DNA of 64,000 nucleotides from Sulfurospirillum_A sp029027265. Its GTDB lineage: Bacteria > Campylobacterota > Campylobacteria > Campylobacterales > Sulfurospirillaceae. Positions 56,338 to 63,796 of this stretch are shown here, one piece after another (positions within the stretch are counted from its first letter, which is position 1; the number at the start of each line of letters is the position of its first letter). The stretch is taken from NCBI GenBank assembly GCA_029027265.1, contig CP093061.1, positions 1,860,001 to 1,924,000 on the forward strand, given 5' to 3'. The translations under genes were made by a program, and so were the position numbers. The notes under the pieces are model-generated. The model searched no databases, was not told where the DNA came from, and saw only the letters and a list, made by a program, of their open reading frames with translations.

Positions 56338-56388
56338 TCTTTATTATAGCACATTTCAACAAATTAACCTTTACATGTAAAAGTTATA

Positions 56389-58488
56389 CTAAAAAGACAA
56401 AGAGTAATTAGCTCCTACCCAGTATTGAGGGTCTGCACTCTTTGAAGTGGAATTCAATGTTAAGGTAAATTTTCCAACATTAAAGGTACTCTCTATTCCT
56501 ACAGTTGCTTTTATCCAATTTTGTTTGTATGTTTCTTTTGCTAAATGAAATGAGCTAAAGCCTATCACCGTTCCACTTATTCCATTTGATTCTTTTTCCA
56601 TACGGTGTATACCCTCAAGGCTTGTTATTATTCTGTTTTTTTCATTTAGTTTAAAATTAGAATCAAATCCTACTCTTATATCATTTGTACTCTCTTTATT
56701 TTTATTAAAACTGGCAGGAAATCCTCCATTTATTTCTGTGTAGGCATCTGTTGTTACACTTGCATAGTTATATTCAACATAAGGATGAATATAATCTTTT
56801 TCTTTCTGCCATTGTACTCTTAGTTTAAAGGCTTTCATATTTTGATCGGTTTTAGCTTCTGAGTAGTCTAGGCTACCTGCATTTTCATATCCTCTTTTTA
56901 TATCTAAATTATTTTTACCGTACATGTAAGAGAGTGTAGTATATATTGGTAATTTTATTGGTAATTTTATATCTGTCTCAATTACAAAGAAGTATCCATC
57001 TATTTTATTTTTTCCTTCATAAAGTAGTTTACTTGTTCCTGTTGTTTGTCCATAAGTTATACTATATCTTACATTATCATTTTGTCTATATCCGAAGCCT
57101 ATTTCTGCTAAGTAAAAGTTATCTTTAGTTTCATATCTGTCATTATGTGCAAAGTCACCTGCTGTCCACATAGTATATTTATCATCTGAGCCTCTCTTTG
57201 AGCCTGGACGTCCATGGGTTCCATGCATTGTATATTTATCATCTGAGCCTCTCTTTGAGCCTGGACGTCCATGGGTTCCATGCATTGTATATTTATCATC
57301 TGAGCCTCTCTTTGAGCCTGGACGTCCATGGGTTCCATTCATTGTAGTGTTAAGTATACTCATTCCTTGTATATTTACATTTGCTATACTACTAAGTGAC
57401 ATAGCTAATGTCTTTAATCCAAGAAGACCACTTTTCCCTCTTGCAATAAAGGCCTCATATCCATTTGAAGAAATACCAGAGCCTACAACTACACTACCAT
57501 CATCACTTACTCCACTTGCAGTAGTATCACTCCAACCGCTTAGGGTATATCCACTCTTTTCAAGCCATTGAGTTAAGCTTTGCATTCCAGTCTCTTGTGT
57601 CCAACGAAAAGCTTCATTACCACCAATAGATTCACTATGTCCGACAACAACACTTCCATCTGAATTAACGGCAGTTGCCTCACTAAAAAAATTTCCCCCA
57701 TCTAAATCTCCTAAACCTACCATTCCTCCTGCTTGTGTCCAACGAAAAGCTTCGGTATGATTGCTGGTAGATTTACTATTTCCGACAACTACACTTCCAT
57801 CTGAATTAACGGCAGTTGCCTTACTATAAAAATCTCCCCCATCTAAATCTCCTAAACCTACCATTTCTTCTGCTTGTGTCCAACGAAAAGCTTGACTACC
57901 ACTAGCAGATAGACTACGACCAACAACAACACTTCCATCTGAATTAACGGCAATTGCATTACTATAACCTCCTCCTAAATCTCCTAAACCTACCATTCCT
58001 CCTGCTTGTGTCCAACGAAAAGCTTCAGAAGCATTGTTGGTAGATTTACTACTTCCGACAACAACACTTCCATCTGAATTAACTCCAGTTGCATGACTAT
58101 AAAAATCTCCCCCTGCTAAATCTCCTAAACCTACCATTCCTCCTGCTTGTGTCCAACGAAAAGCTTCAATACGATTGCTGGTAGATTTACTAAACCCGAC
58201 AACAACACTTCCATCTGAATTAACTGCATATGCATTACTATAAAAACTTCCCCCTGCTAAATCTCCTAAACCTACCATTCCTCCTGCTTGTGTCCAACGA
58301 AAAGCTTCATTATGATTGCTGGTAGATTTACTAACCCCGACAACAACACTTCCATCTGAATTAACTCCAGCTGCCCAACTATAAAAATTTCCCTCTGGTA
58401 AATCTCCTAAACCTACCATTTCTATCCCACTTAATAGAAGTGGGGAAAATAAAAATACTGTTAATATAAAAAATGACTTTTTGTACAA
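56389..58488 (-). CDS. HAF-repeat autotransporter, copy 2
   Basis: About 699 residues, same plan as copy 1: TTG start 58488 after AAAGGAGG, signal peptide, six HAF modules plus a divergent seventh, linker, identical barrel. Modules 5 and 6 match those of copy 1 almost exactly; module 3 (VGSSKSTNNASEAF) matches copy 1 module 1; modules 1, 2 and 4 differ. The linker GTHGRPGSKRGSDDKYTM is present three times in tandem (57-bp period) instead of once, adding 38 residues between passenger and barrel. Confidence 0.88.
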   Translation of the reverse strand: MYKKSFFILTVFLFSPLLLSGIEMVGLGDLPEGNFYSWAAGVNSDGSVVVGVSKSTSNHNEAFRWTQAGGMVGLGDLAGGSFYSNAYAVNSDGSVVVGFSKSTSNRIEAFRWTQAGGMVGLGDLAGGDFYSHATGVNSDGSVVVGSSKSTNNASEAFRWTQAGGMVGLGDLGGGYSNAIAVNSDGSVVVGRSLSASGSQAFRWTQAEEMVGLGDLDGGDFYSKATAVNSDGSVVVGNSKSTSNHTEAFRWTQAGGMVGLGDLDGGNFFSEATAVNSDGSVVVGHSESIGGNEAFRWTQETGMQSLTQWLEKSGYTLSGWSDTTASGVSDDGSVVVGSGISSNGYEAFIARGKSGLLGLKTLAMSLSSIANVNIQGMSILNTTMNGTHGRPGSKRGSDDKYTMHGTHGRPGSKRGSDDKYTMHGTHGRPGSKRGSDDKYTMWTAGDFAHNDRYETKDNFYLAEIGFGYRQNDNVRYSITYGQTTGTSKLLYEGKNKIDGYFFVIETDIKLPIKLPIYTTLSYMYGKNNLDIKRGYENAGSLDYSEAKTDQNMKAFKLRVQWQKEKDYIHPYVEYNYASVTTDAYTEINGGFPASFNKNKESTNDIRVGFDSNFKLNEKNRIITSLEGIHRMEKESNGISGTVIGFSSFHLAKETYKQNWIKATVGIESTFNVGKFTLTLNSTSKSADPQYWVGANYSLSF
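57173..57340. repeat. 57-bp tandem repeat (three copies) in the copy 2 linker
   Basis: The word ATCATCTGAG recurs at 57181, 57238 and 57295. The repeat keeps frame (19 residues, M(H/N)GTHGRPGSKRGSDDKYT). Copies 1 and 3 of the gene have one unit. Period and frame are suited to slipped-strand or unequal recombination that changes linker length. Confidence 0.95.
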
Positions 58489-58603
58489 AACTAGCCTCCT
58501 TTTAAATCTCATTTATTCTTTAGTTATGGTCACTTTTTGTATTTTTCTTCATTCTTTATTATAGCACATTTCAACAAATTAACCTTTACATGTAAAAGTT
58601 ATA

Positions 58604-60562
58604 CTAAAAAGACAAAGAGTAATTAGCTCCTACCCAGTATTGAGGGTCTGCACTCTTTGAAGTGGAATTCAATGTTAAGGTAAATTTTCCAACATTAAAG
58701 GTACTCTCTATTCCTACAGTTGCTTTTATCCAATTTTGTTTGTATGTTTCTTTTGCTAAATGAAATGAGCTAAAGCCTATCACCGTTCCACTTATTCCAT
58801 TTGATTCTTTTTCCATACGGTGTATACCCTCAAGGCTTGTTATTATTCTGTTTTTTTCATTTAGTTTAAAATTAGAATCAAATCCTACTCTTATATCATT
58901 TGTACTCTCTTTATTTTTATTAAAACTGGCAGGAAATCCTCCATTTATTTCTGTGTAGGCATCTGTTGTTACACTTGCATAGTTATATTCAACATAAGGA
59001 TGAATATAATCTTTTTCTTTCTGCCATTGTACTCTTAGTTTAAAGGCTTTCATATTTTGATCGGTTTTAGCTTCTGAGTAGTCTAGGCTACCTGCATTTT
59101 CATATCCTCTTTTTATATCTAAATTATTTTTACCGTACATGTAAGAGAGTGTAGTATATATTGGTAATTTTATTGGTAATTTTATATCTGTCTCAATTAC
59201 AAAGAAGTATCCATCTATTTTATTTTTTCCTTCATAAAGTAGTTTACTTGTTCCTGTTGTTTGTCCATAAGTTATACTATATCTTACATTATCATTTTGT
59301 CTATATCCGAAGCCTATTTCTGCTAAGTAAAAGTTATCTTTAGTTTCATATCTGTCATTATGTGCAAAGTCACCTGCTGTCCACATAGTATATTTATCAT
59401 CTGAGCCTCTCTTTGAGCCTGGACGTCCATGGGTTCCATTCATTGTAGTGTTAAGTATACTCATTCCTTGTATATTTACATTTGCTATACTACTAAGTGA
59501 CATAGCTAATGTCTTTAATCCAAGAAGACCACTTTTCCCTCTTGCAATAAAGGCCTCATATCCATTTGAAGAAATACCATAGCCTACAACTACACTACCA
59601 TCATCACTTACTCCAGTTGCACTAGTATCACTCCAACCGCTTAGGGTATATCCACTCTTTTCAAGCCATTGAGTTAAGCTTTGCATTCCAGTCTCTTGTG
59701 TCCAACGAAAAGCTTCATTACTACTGGTAGATTTACTAACCCCGACAACAACACTGCCATCTGAATTAACTGCATTTGACTTACTAAAAAAACCTCCCCC
59801 TGCTACATATCCTAAACCTACCATTCCTTCTGCTTGTGTCCAACGAAAAGCTTCAGAATTACTATCTCCAACAACAACATTTCCATCTGAATTAACTCCA
59901 CCTGCCGAACTTGAACCTGTTCCTCCTAAATCTCCTAAATCTACCATTCCTCCTGCTTGTGTCCAACGAAAAGCTTTAGTAATATTGTTGGTAGCTCTAC
60001 TATCTCCGACAACAACACTTCCATCTGAACTAACTCCCCTTGCCGAACTATAACTTCCTCCTAAATCTCCTAAACCTACCATTCCTCCTGCTTGTGTCCA
60101 ACGAAAAGCTTCATAATTATTGCTGGTAACTTTACTATCTCCGACAACAACACTTCCATCTGAATTAACTCCCCTTGCATAACTATAAAAATCTCCCTCT
60201 GATAAATCTCCTAAACCTACCATTCCTCCTGCTTGTGTCCAACGAAAAGCTTCATTACCATTAGCAGATCTACTAGTCCCGACAACAATACTTCCATCTG
60301 AATTAACTGCATGTGCTCTACTAAAACCTCCCAAAGTTCCTAAAGTTACCATTCCTCCTGCTTGTGTCCAACGAAAAGCTTCAATAACATTGTTGGTAAC
60401 TTTACTATATCCGACAACAACACTTCCATCTGAATTAACTCCCCTTGCATAACTATAAAAATCTCCTCCTGCTAAATCTCCTAAACCTTTCATTTCTATC
60501 CCACTTAATAGAAGTGGGGAAAATAAAAATACTGTTAATATAAAAAATGACTTTTTATACAA
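58604..60562 (-). CDS. HAF-repeat autotransporter, copy 3
   Basis: About 652 residues, TTG start 60562 with AAAGGAGG 6 nt upstream. Same architecture: signal peptide, six HAF modules, divergent seventh, linker, barrel identical to the other two. Modules mostly differ from copies 1 and 2, but module 2 (VGTSRSANGNEAF) matches module 2 of copy 1. Module 5 is short (DSNSEAF). The IS5-family element ends about 60 bp upstream, separating the gene from a promoter-like fragment at 61535-61551. Confidence 0.88.
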   Translation of the reverse strand: MYKKSFFILTVFLFSPLLLSGIEMKGLGDLAGGDFYSYARGVNSDGSVVVGYSKVTNNVIEAFRWTQAGGMVTLGTLGGFSRAHAVNSDGSIVVGTSRSANGNEAFRWTQAGGMVGLGDLSEGDFYSYARGVNSDGSVVVGDSKVTSNNYEAFRWTQAGGMVGLGDLGGSYSSARGVSSDGSVVVGDSRATNNITKAFRWTQAGGMVDLGDLGGTGSSSAGGVNSDGNVVVGDSNSEAFRWTQAEGMVGLGYVAGGGFFSKSNAVNSDGSVVVGVSKSTSSNEAFRWTQETGMQSLTQWLEKSGYTLSGWSDTSATGVSDDGSVVVGYGISSNGYEAFIARGKSGLLGLKTLAMSLSSIANVNIQGMSILNTTMNGTHGRPGSKRGSDDKYTMWTAGDFAHNDRYETKDNFYLAEIGFGYRQNDNVRYSITYGQTTGTSKLLYEGKNKIDGYFFVIETDIKLPIKLPIYTTLSYMYGKNNLDIKRGYENAGSLDYSEAKTDQNMKAFKLRVQWQKEKDYIHPYVEYNYASVTTDAYTEINGGFPASFNKNKESTNDIRVGFDSNFKLNEKNRIITSLEGIHRMEKESNGISGTVIGFSSFHLAKETYKQNWIKATVGIESTFNVGKFTLTLNSTSKSADPQYWVGANYSLSF

Positions 60563-60624
60563 AACTAACCTCCTTTGAAATTCTATTTATATTATCTCAT
60601 AAATTTGTCGTGTTTTTACTTAAT

Positions 60625-61523
60625 AGACTTCTTTCAAAAGTCACTTAATATCTTTCAATTTCAACTCAAAATTATAAATACCAGCAATTAAGTTAAACCG
60701 TAAGCCAAATCTTTTTCTTCTATTACGATAGGTTTCTGAGATGATACGAAATCGTTTTAGTACACCTATAACATGTTCTACAAATATACGTTTTGATGCA
60801 AATATTTTATTATCTTTTTTATCTTCATGACTTAATGGTTTTAACTTACTTTTTTTCTTTGGAATAAGGGTATTATTGTGTATCTTTTTTATTCCCAAAT
60901 ATCCGGTATCAACATTAACTTGTATATTTGGATTTAGTGGTAATTTACTTTTTTTATACAACTTAAAATCATGTAGTTTCCCTTCTGAACACGTAGTTGC
61001 TAAAATGGTTAACTCTTTTGCATCAACAACTAGTTGTGTTTTTAGTGTATGTCGTTTCTTTTTCCCTGAATAGTATCTCTGTTGCTTTTTTTTGGACGTT
61101 GAATAGGTGATTCAGTTGCATCAACCAAGATAACTTCAATCTCCATATCATTCATCAATCTATTCTTTGTTGGAAGTGAAAAAACTTTTGAGTTTATCAA
61201 TATATCTTCTGCTCTTTTTATCATTTTATAACAGCTTGATTCACTGATACTGTAATCTACACTTATATGATAATATGTACGATATTCTCTTAAATATTCA
61301 AGCATCATTAAAATCTGATCTGCATAGATTAATTTTAGGGGACGACCTGATATCTTCTTTCTTTTCTCTTCGAAATCTTTTAAAAGTTTAACCATCAATT
61401 CAAAGGTCTCTTTTTTTACACCTGTCAATCGTTTAAATTGCTCTGGTTTCTTATTCTCTATTTTTTTATATTTACTCATATTCTTTACTAAGCAATTTTC
61501 ATTCTTACTTTTGAAAGATGTCT
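60625..61523 (-). mobile_element. IS5-family insertion sequence, 899 bp
   Basis: Terminal inverted repeats AGACTTCTTTCAAAAGT (60625-60641) and ACTTTTGAAAGATGTCT (61507-61523), with 2 internal mismatches. The flanking AAT on both sides (60622-60624 and 61524-61526) may be a 3-bp target duplication. It carries a two-frame transposase transcribed toward HAF copy 3. The layout suits the IS427 group of IS5. Confidence 0.85.
60641..61479 (-). CDS. IS5-family DDE transposase, two frames joined by a probable -1 slip
   Basis: The first frame (61479-61042) has the HTH-containing N-terminus (KRLTGVKKETFELMVKLL, SESSCYKMIKRAEDI) and the first catalytic Asp (LVDATESPIQRP). The second frame carries the other Asp (VNVDTGYLGI) and Glu (FVEHVIGVLKRF) and ends at 60641. 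The frames meet in an A8 run (61093-61086) read CCA-AAA-AAA-AGC, a standard A_AAA_AAA slippery heptamer; a -1 slip gives PKKKQQRYYSGKKKRHTLKTQ and one protein of about 279 residues. The element may be active. Confidence 0.85.
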
Positions 61524-61534
61524 AATGAAAAATA

Positions 61535-61551
61535 AGCACATTTCAACAAAT
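61535..61551 (-). promoter_or_regulatory. Orphaned copy of the HAF/araC upstream block
   Basis: AGCACATTTCAACAAAT, identical over 17 bases to the block at 54253-54269 upstream of araC and to those upstream of HAF1 and HAF2. Here the TATAAT is replaced by TTATTT and the IS5-family element follows. It indicates that HAF copy 3 once had the same upstream region. Confidence 0.65.
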
Positions 61552-61623
61552 AAATAATTATATTTTTTGTAGAATTATTTTTTACATGTAGCTATTATTC
61601 TATTATTAATAAAAGGACAAAAA

Positions 61624-62799
61624 ATGAATTCTATTTTTGCTAAGCGTGTGCAAAATGCACCAAGGTCATTTACAAGAAAAATACTAGACGTTATAGGTGC
61701 TAAAGATATCATCTCATTTGCAGGTGGTCTTCCTGATGAGTCACTTTTTCCTCATGAACTTATAAAAAAAGAGATGAACTATTCACTTGATAATCTTCCA
61801 AGAAGTATGTACCAATACAGCCAAGCACAAGGGGCGATAGAGCTTAGAAGTGAACTGGCAAAAACTTATGCTAATACGAATGAGAAAGAAATTCTTATCA
61901 CAACTGGTTCTCAACAAGGCTTAGACATACTTTGTAAAGCTTTTATAGATGAGGGTGACACAATAGTTGTTGAAGCACCAAGTTATTTGGCAGCTCTAAA
62001 TCTTTTTGCTCTGTATAGTGCAAACATTGAAGAAGTTTCCTTGTCAAGCAAAGGTGTAGACACAGTTCAGCTTGAAGAACTATTTAAAACCAAAAAACCA
62101 AAATTTTTCTATGCAATTCCAACTTTTCAAAACCCTACAGGCTGGAGTTGGACAAATGAGTGTAAAAAAGAGGTTGCAAGACTTGCAAAAAAATATGATG
62201 TTTTAGTTGTAGAAGACAGCCCGTACAATGCTCTTAAATATGAGGACTATGAAGAGTTAAGTTTTGAAGAACTGTTACCAAAACTTTCAGTGACGTTGGG
62301 TACTTTTTCAAAAACTCTAGTACCAGACTTTAGACTTGGCTGGATGAGAGCAAATGAAAAGTTTTTAAAAGTTTTTCAAAACATGAAGGAAAATACAGAC
62401 CTACAAAGTCCTAAATTTTTCCAATATATTGTAGCAAAAATGATAAAAGATGGAAATTTAGCTTTACATGTAAAGACTTTAATAAAAACATACAGAGTTA
62501 AAAGAGATGCTATGGCACAAGCTCTTCAAAACGAGTTTGGCGACACAATAAAGTATGAAATTCCAACAGGTGGTATGTTTTTCTGGATAAAATTTAGTGA
62601 TAATGTAGATGCTATGAAACTTTTTGATGAGGCAATAAAAAACAATGTGGCTTTTGTTCCAGGAAGTGTTTTTTATAAAAATCATGAACCAACTCCATTT
62701 GCTAGACTTAACTTTACAAATGCGACACTTCAAGATATTAAAATTGGTGTAAAAAGGTTAAAACTAGCATTAACGCAGTATAATGCAAAGCATGACTGA
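61624..62799 (+). CDS. PLP-dependent aminotransferase (class I/II, 2-aminoadipate/LysN-like)
   Basis: A 391-residue enzyme. FAGGLPDESLFPHELI, TTGSQQGLDILCKAFIDEGDTIVVEAPSYLAAL, PTFQNPTGWSW, VVEDSPYNALKYE and the PLP Lys region LGTFSKTLVPDFRLGW place it in the LysN/MocR-like aminotransferases. It may act on 2-aminoadipate, branched-chain or aromatic amino acids; it cannot be fixed from sequence. TACATGTA lies just upstream (61583) and inside (62465). Confidence 0.9.
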   Translation: MNSIFAKRVQNAPRSFTRKILDVIGAKDIISFAGGLPDESLFPHELIKKEMNYSLDNLPRSMYQYSQAQGAIELRSELAKTYANTNEKEILITTGSQQGLDILCKAFIDEGDTIVVEAPSYLAALNLFALYSANIEEVSLSSKGVDTVQLEELFKTKKPKFFYAIPTFQNPTGWSWTNECKKEVARLAKKYDVLVVEDSPYNALKYEDYEELSFEELLPKLSVTLGTFSKTLVPDFRLGWMRANEKFLKVFQNMKENTDLQSPKFFQYIVAKMIKDGNLALHVKTLIKTYRVKRDAMAQALQNEFGDTIKYEIPTGGMFFWIKFSDNVDAMKLFDEAIKNNVAFVPGSVFYKNHEPTPFARLNFTNATLQDIKIGVKRLKLALTQYNAKHD

Positions 62800-63007
62800 A
62801 AATACAAATAACCCAATGCACGGCATTAAACTGCAACAAGTAGTAGAAGATTTAGAAAAACACTTTGGATGGGAAGAGTTAGACAGACGCATGAAAATGA
62901 ACTGTTTTGCTTCTGATCCATCTGTAAAATCTACTCTTAAATTTCTACGTAAAACTGAGTGGGCTAGAGAAAAAGTTGAAAAACTATGGATGAGAACTTT
63001 CAAATAA
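62783..63007 (+). CDS. VF530-family (DUF2132) DNA-binding protein
   Basis: A 74-residue protein (LQQVVEDLEKHFGWEELDRRMKMNCFASDPSVKSTLKFLRKTEWAREKVEKLW), a clear match in pattern to VF530. Function poorly known; a DNA-binding role is proposed from structure. The ATG at 62783, or 62792, lies within the aminotransferase end, so the two genes overlap. Confidence 0.85.
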   Translation: MQSMTENTNNPMHGIKLQQVVEDLEKHFGWEELDRRMKMNCFASDPSVKSTLKFLRKTEWAREKVEKLWMRTFK

Positions 63008-63012
63008 AAAAG

Positions 63013-63534
63013 TTATCCTCTTTTTAAATCCAAAACTTCTTCAATATTTTCATAGGTGTATTTTTTATACTCTATGCTCTTTGAAATAATTGTATAAACT
63101 GCCATACGGTCTGCTAACTCATTGCCCTCAACTCCAGCATGACCCTTTACATGTAGTATGTTTATTTTATCTTTTATCTTTTCATAAAGTGAATGTGATT
63201 TTTGAATTAATTCAAGGTTTTTTATTTCTCCACCCTTTTTCTTCCAACCTTTAGCTTTCCACCCATATGCCCAATTTGTGATACACTCAATGCTGTATTT
63301 GGAGTCGGAACATATCTCAATAATATTTGCACAATGAACATTTGAAGCAATTTCAAGTGCCTTATAAAGAGCATTTAGTTCTGCTGTATTATTTGTTCCT
63401 AACTCTTCATAATCACCATAAATTAAAGTTGGAAATTCTTTCCCCTCATACAATGCCAAACCACTTCCTGCATTTCCTGGATTTCCAGAACATGCACCAT
63501 CGCAGTATATTTTTAAACTCTTTCTATCTATCAT
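63013..63534 (-). CDS. rnhA: Ribonuclease HI
   Basis: A 173-residue enzyme cleaving RNA in RNA-DNA hybrids. Catalytic carboxylates are in IYCDGACSGNPG (Asp), NNTAELNALYKAL (Glu), ICSDSKYSIECI (Asp) and GVEGNELADRMA (Asp); the basic protrusion (AYGWKAKGWKKKGGEIKNLEL) is typical of type 1. It overlaps the upstream small membrane-protein gene by 11 bp. TACATGTA at 63148 encodes Leu-His-Val in the HVKGHAG loop. Confidence 0.95.
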   Translation of the reverse strand: MIDRKSLKIYCDGACSGNPGNAGSGLALYEGKEFPTLIYGDYEELGTNNTAELNALYKALEIASNVHCANIIEICSDSKYSIECITNWAYGWKAKGWKKKGGEIKNLELIQKSHSLYEKIKDKINILHVKGHAGVEGNELADRMAVYTIISKSIEYKKYTYENIEEVLDLKRG

Positions 63535-63796
63535 CTATCAACTTTTTTATCAATACTCTTACCTCATCCTCATCAAAAAATAAATTTCTATTTAATTCAT
63601 CAGCAAATTCTTTTAAAAGTGCCATCTTTCTCTTTTTTAAATCTTCATCATCTAAGCCTGAAAGTTCTCTATTCATCTCTTGTTTGTACTTTTCTAAAAT
63701 CTCAGCTTGTTTTTGTGCTTTTGTTTTTAGTTTTCTACTTGGTTTAAAAAGTAAATACAAAAACCCAAGAACAATAAATAGTATTAGGTATTCCAA
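63524..63796 (-). CDS. Small membrane-anchored coiled-coil protein
   Basis: A 90-residue protein with an N-terminal membrane helix (EYLILFIVLGFLYLLF) followed by a charged coiled coil (KTKAQKQAEILEKYKQEMNRELSG). No family recognised. It is co-directional and overlaps rnhA, so it is probably its operon partner. Confidence 0.7.
   Translation of the reverse strand: MEYLILFIVLGFLYLLFKPSRKLKTKAQKQAEILEKYKQEMNRELSGLDDEDLKKRKMALLKEFADELNRNLFFDEDEVRVLIKKLIDDR

Larger units (their letters stand above)
54202..58513. repeat. Tandem duplication units carrying HAF gene plus araC 5' end
   Basis: Unit A about 54202-56298 and unit B about 56299-58513, with a third gene copy to 60562. Each unit runs from inside the araC 5' end (TTTATTCTTT.GTTATGGTCAC), through the upstream block and the HAF gene, to the HAF ribosome-binding site. 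The junction is the same in both. The barrel and linker parts look identical at the DNA level, so the duplication is recent or homogenised. Confidence 0.88.
289..63155. repeat. Dispersed palindrome TACATGTA (45 copies)
   Basis: Read by eye. Copies start at 289, 305, 2175, 2588, 2810, 3503, 8306, 8863, 9627, 10804, 11172, 16162, 17367, 20249, 26812, 27012, 27221, 27284, 29889, 30843, 31955, 31990, 32051, 33104, 36110, 37822, 37946, 40421, 41320, 43402, 44282, 46500, 48891, 52330, 53850, 53886, 54277, 54826, 56372, 56921, 58587, 59136, 61583, 62465 and 63148. Many extend to TTTACATGTAAA, often followed by GAGT or GACT. Inside genes the word is usually read Leu-His-Val (about 23 sites), less often Thr-Cys-Lys/Asn (10) or Tyr-Met-Tyr (3); at least 5 sites are intergenic. 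The function is unknown. Confidence 0.9.

Noticed and set aside
57108..57338. Open frame of 76 codons with a repeated EPMDVQAQREAQMIN peptide
   Set aside because: It is an alternative-frame shadow of the 57-bp linker repeat in HAF copy 2.
54294..60562. Regularly spaced repeats of about 130 bp that could suggest a CRISPR or satellite array
   Set aside because: The repeats keep one reading frame and encode HAF modules with conserved residues; spacers are not unique sequences of constant length.
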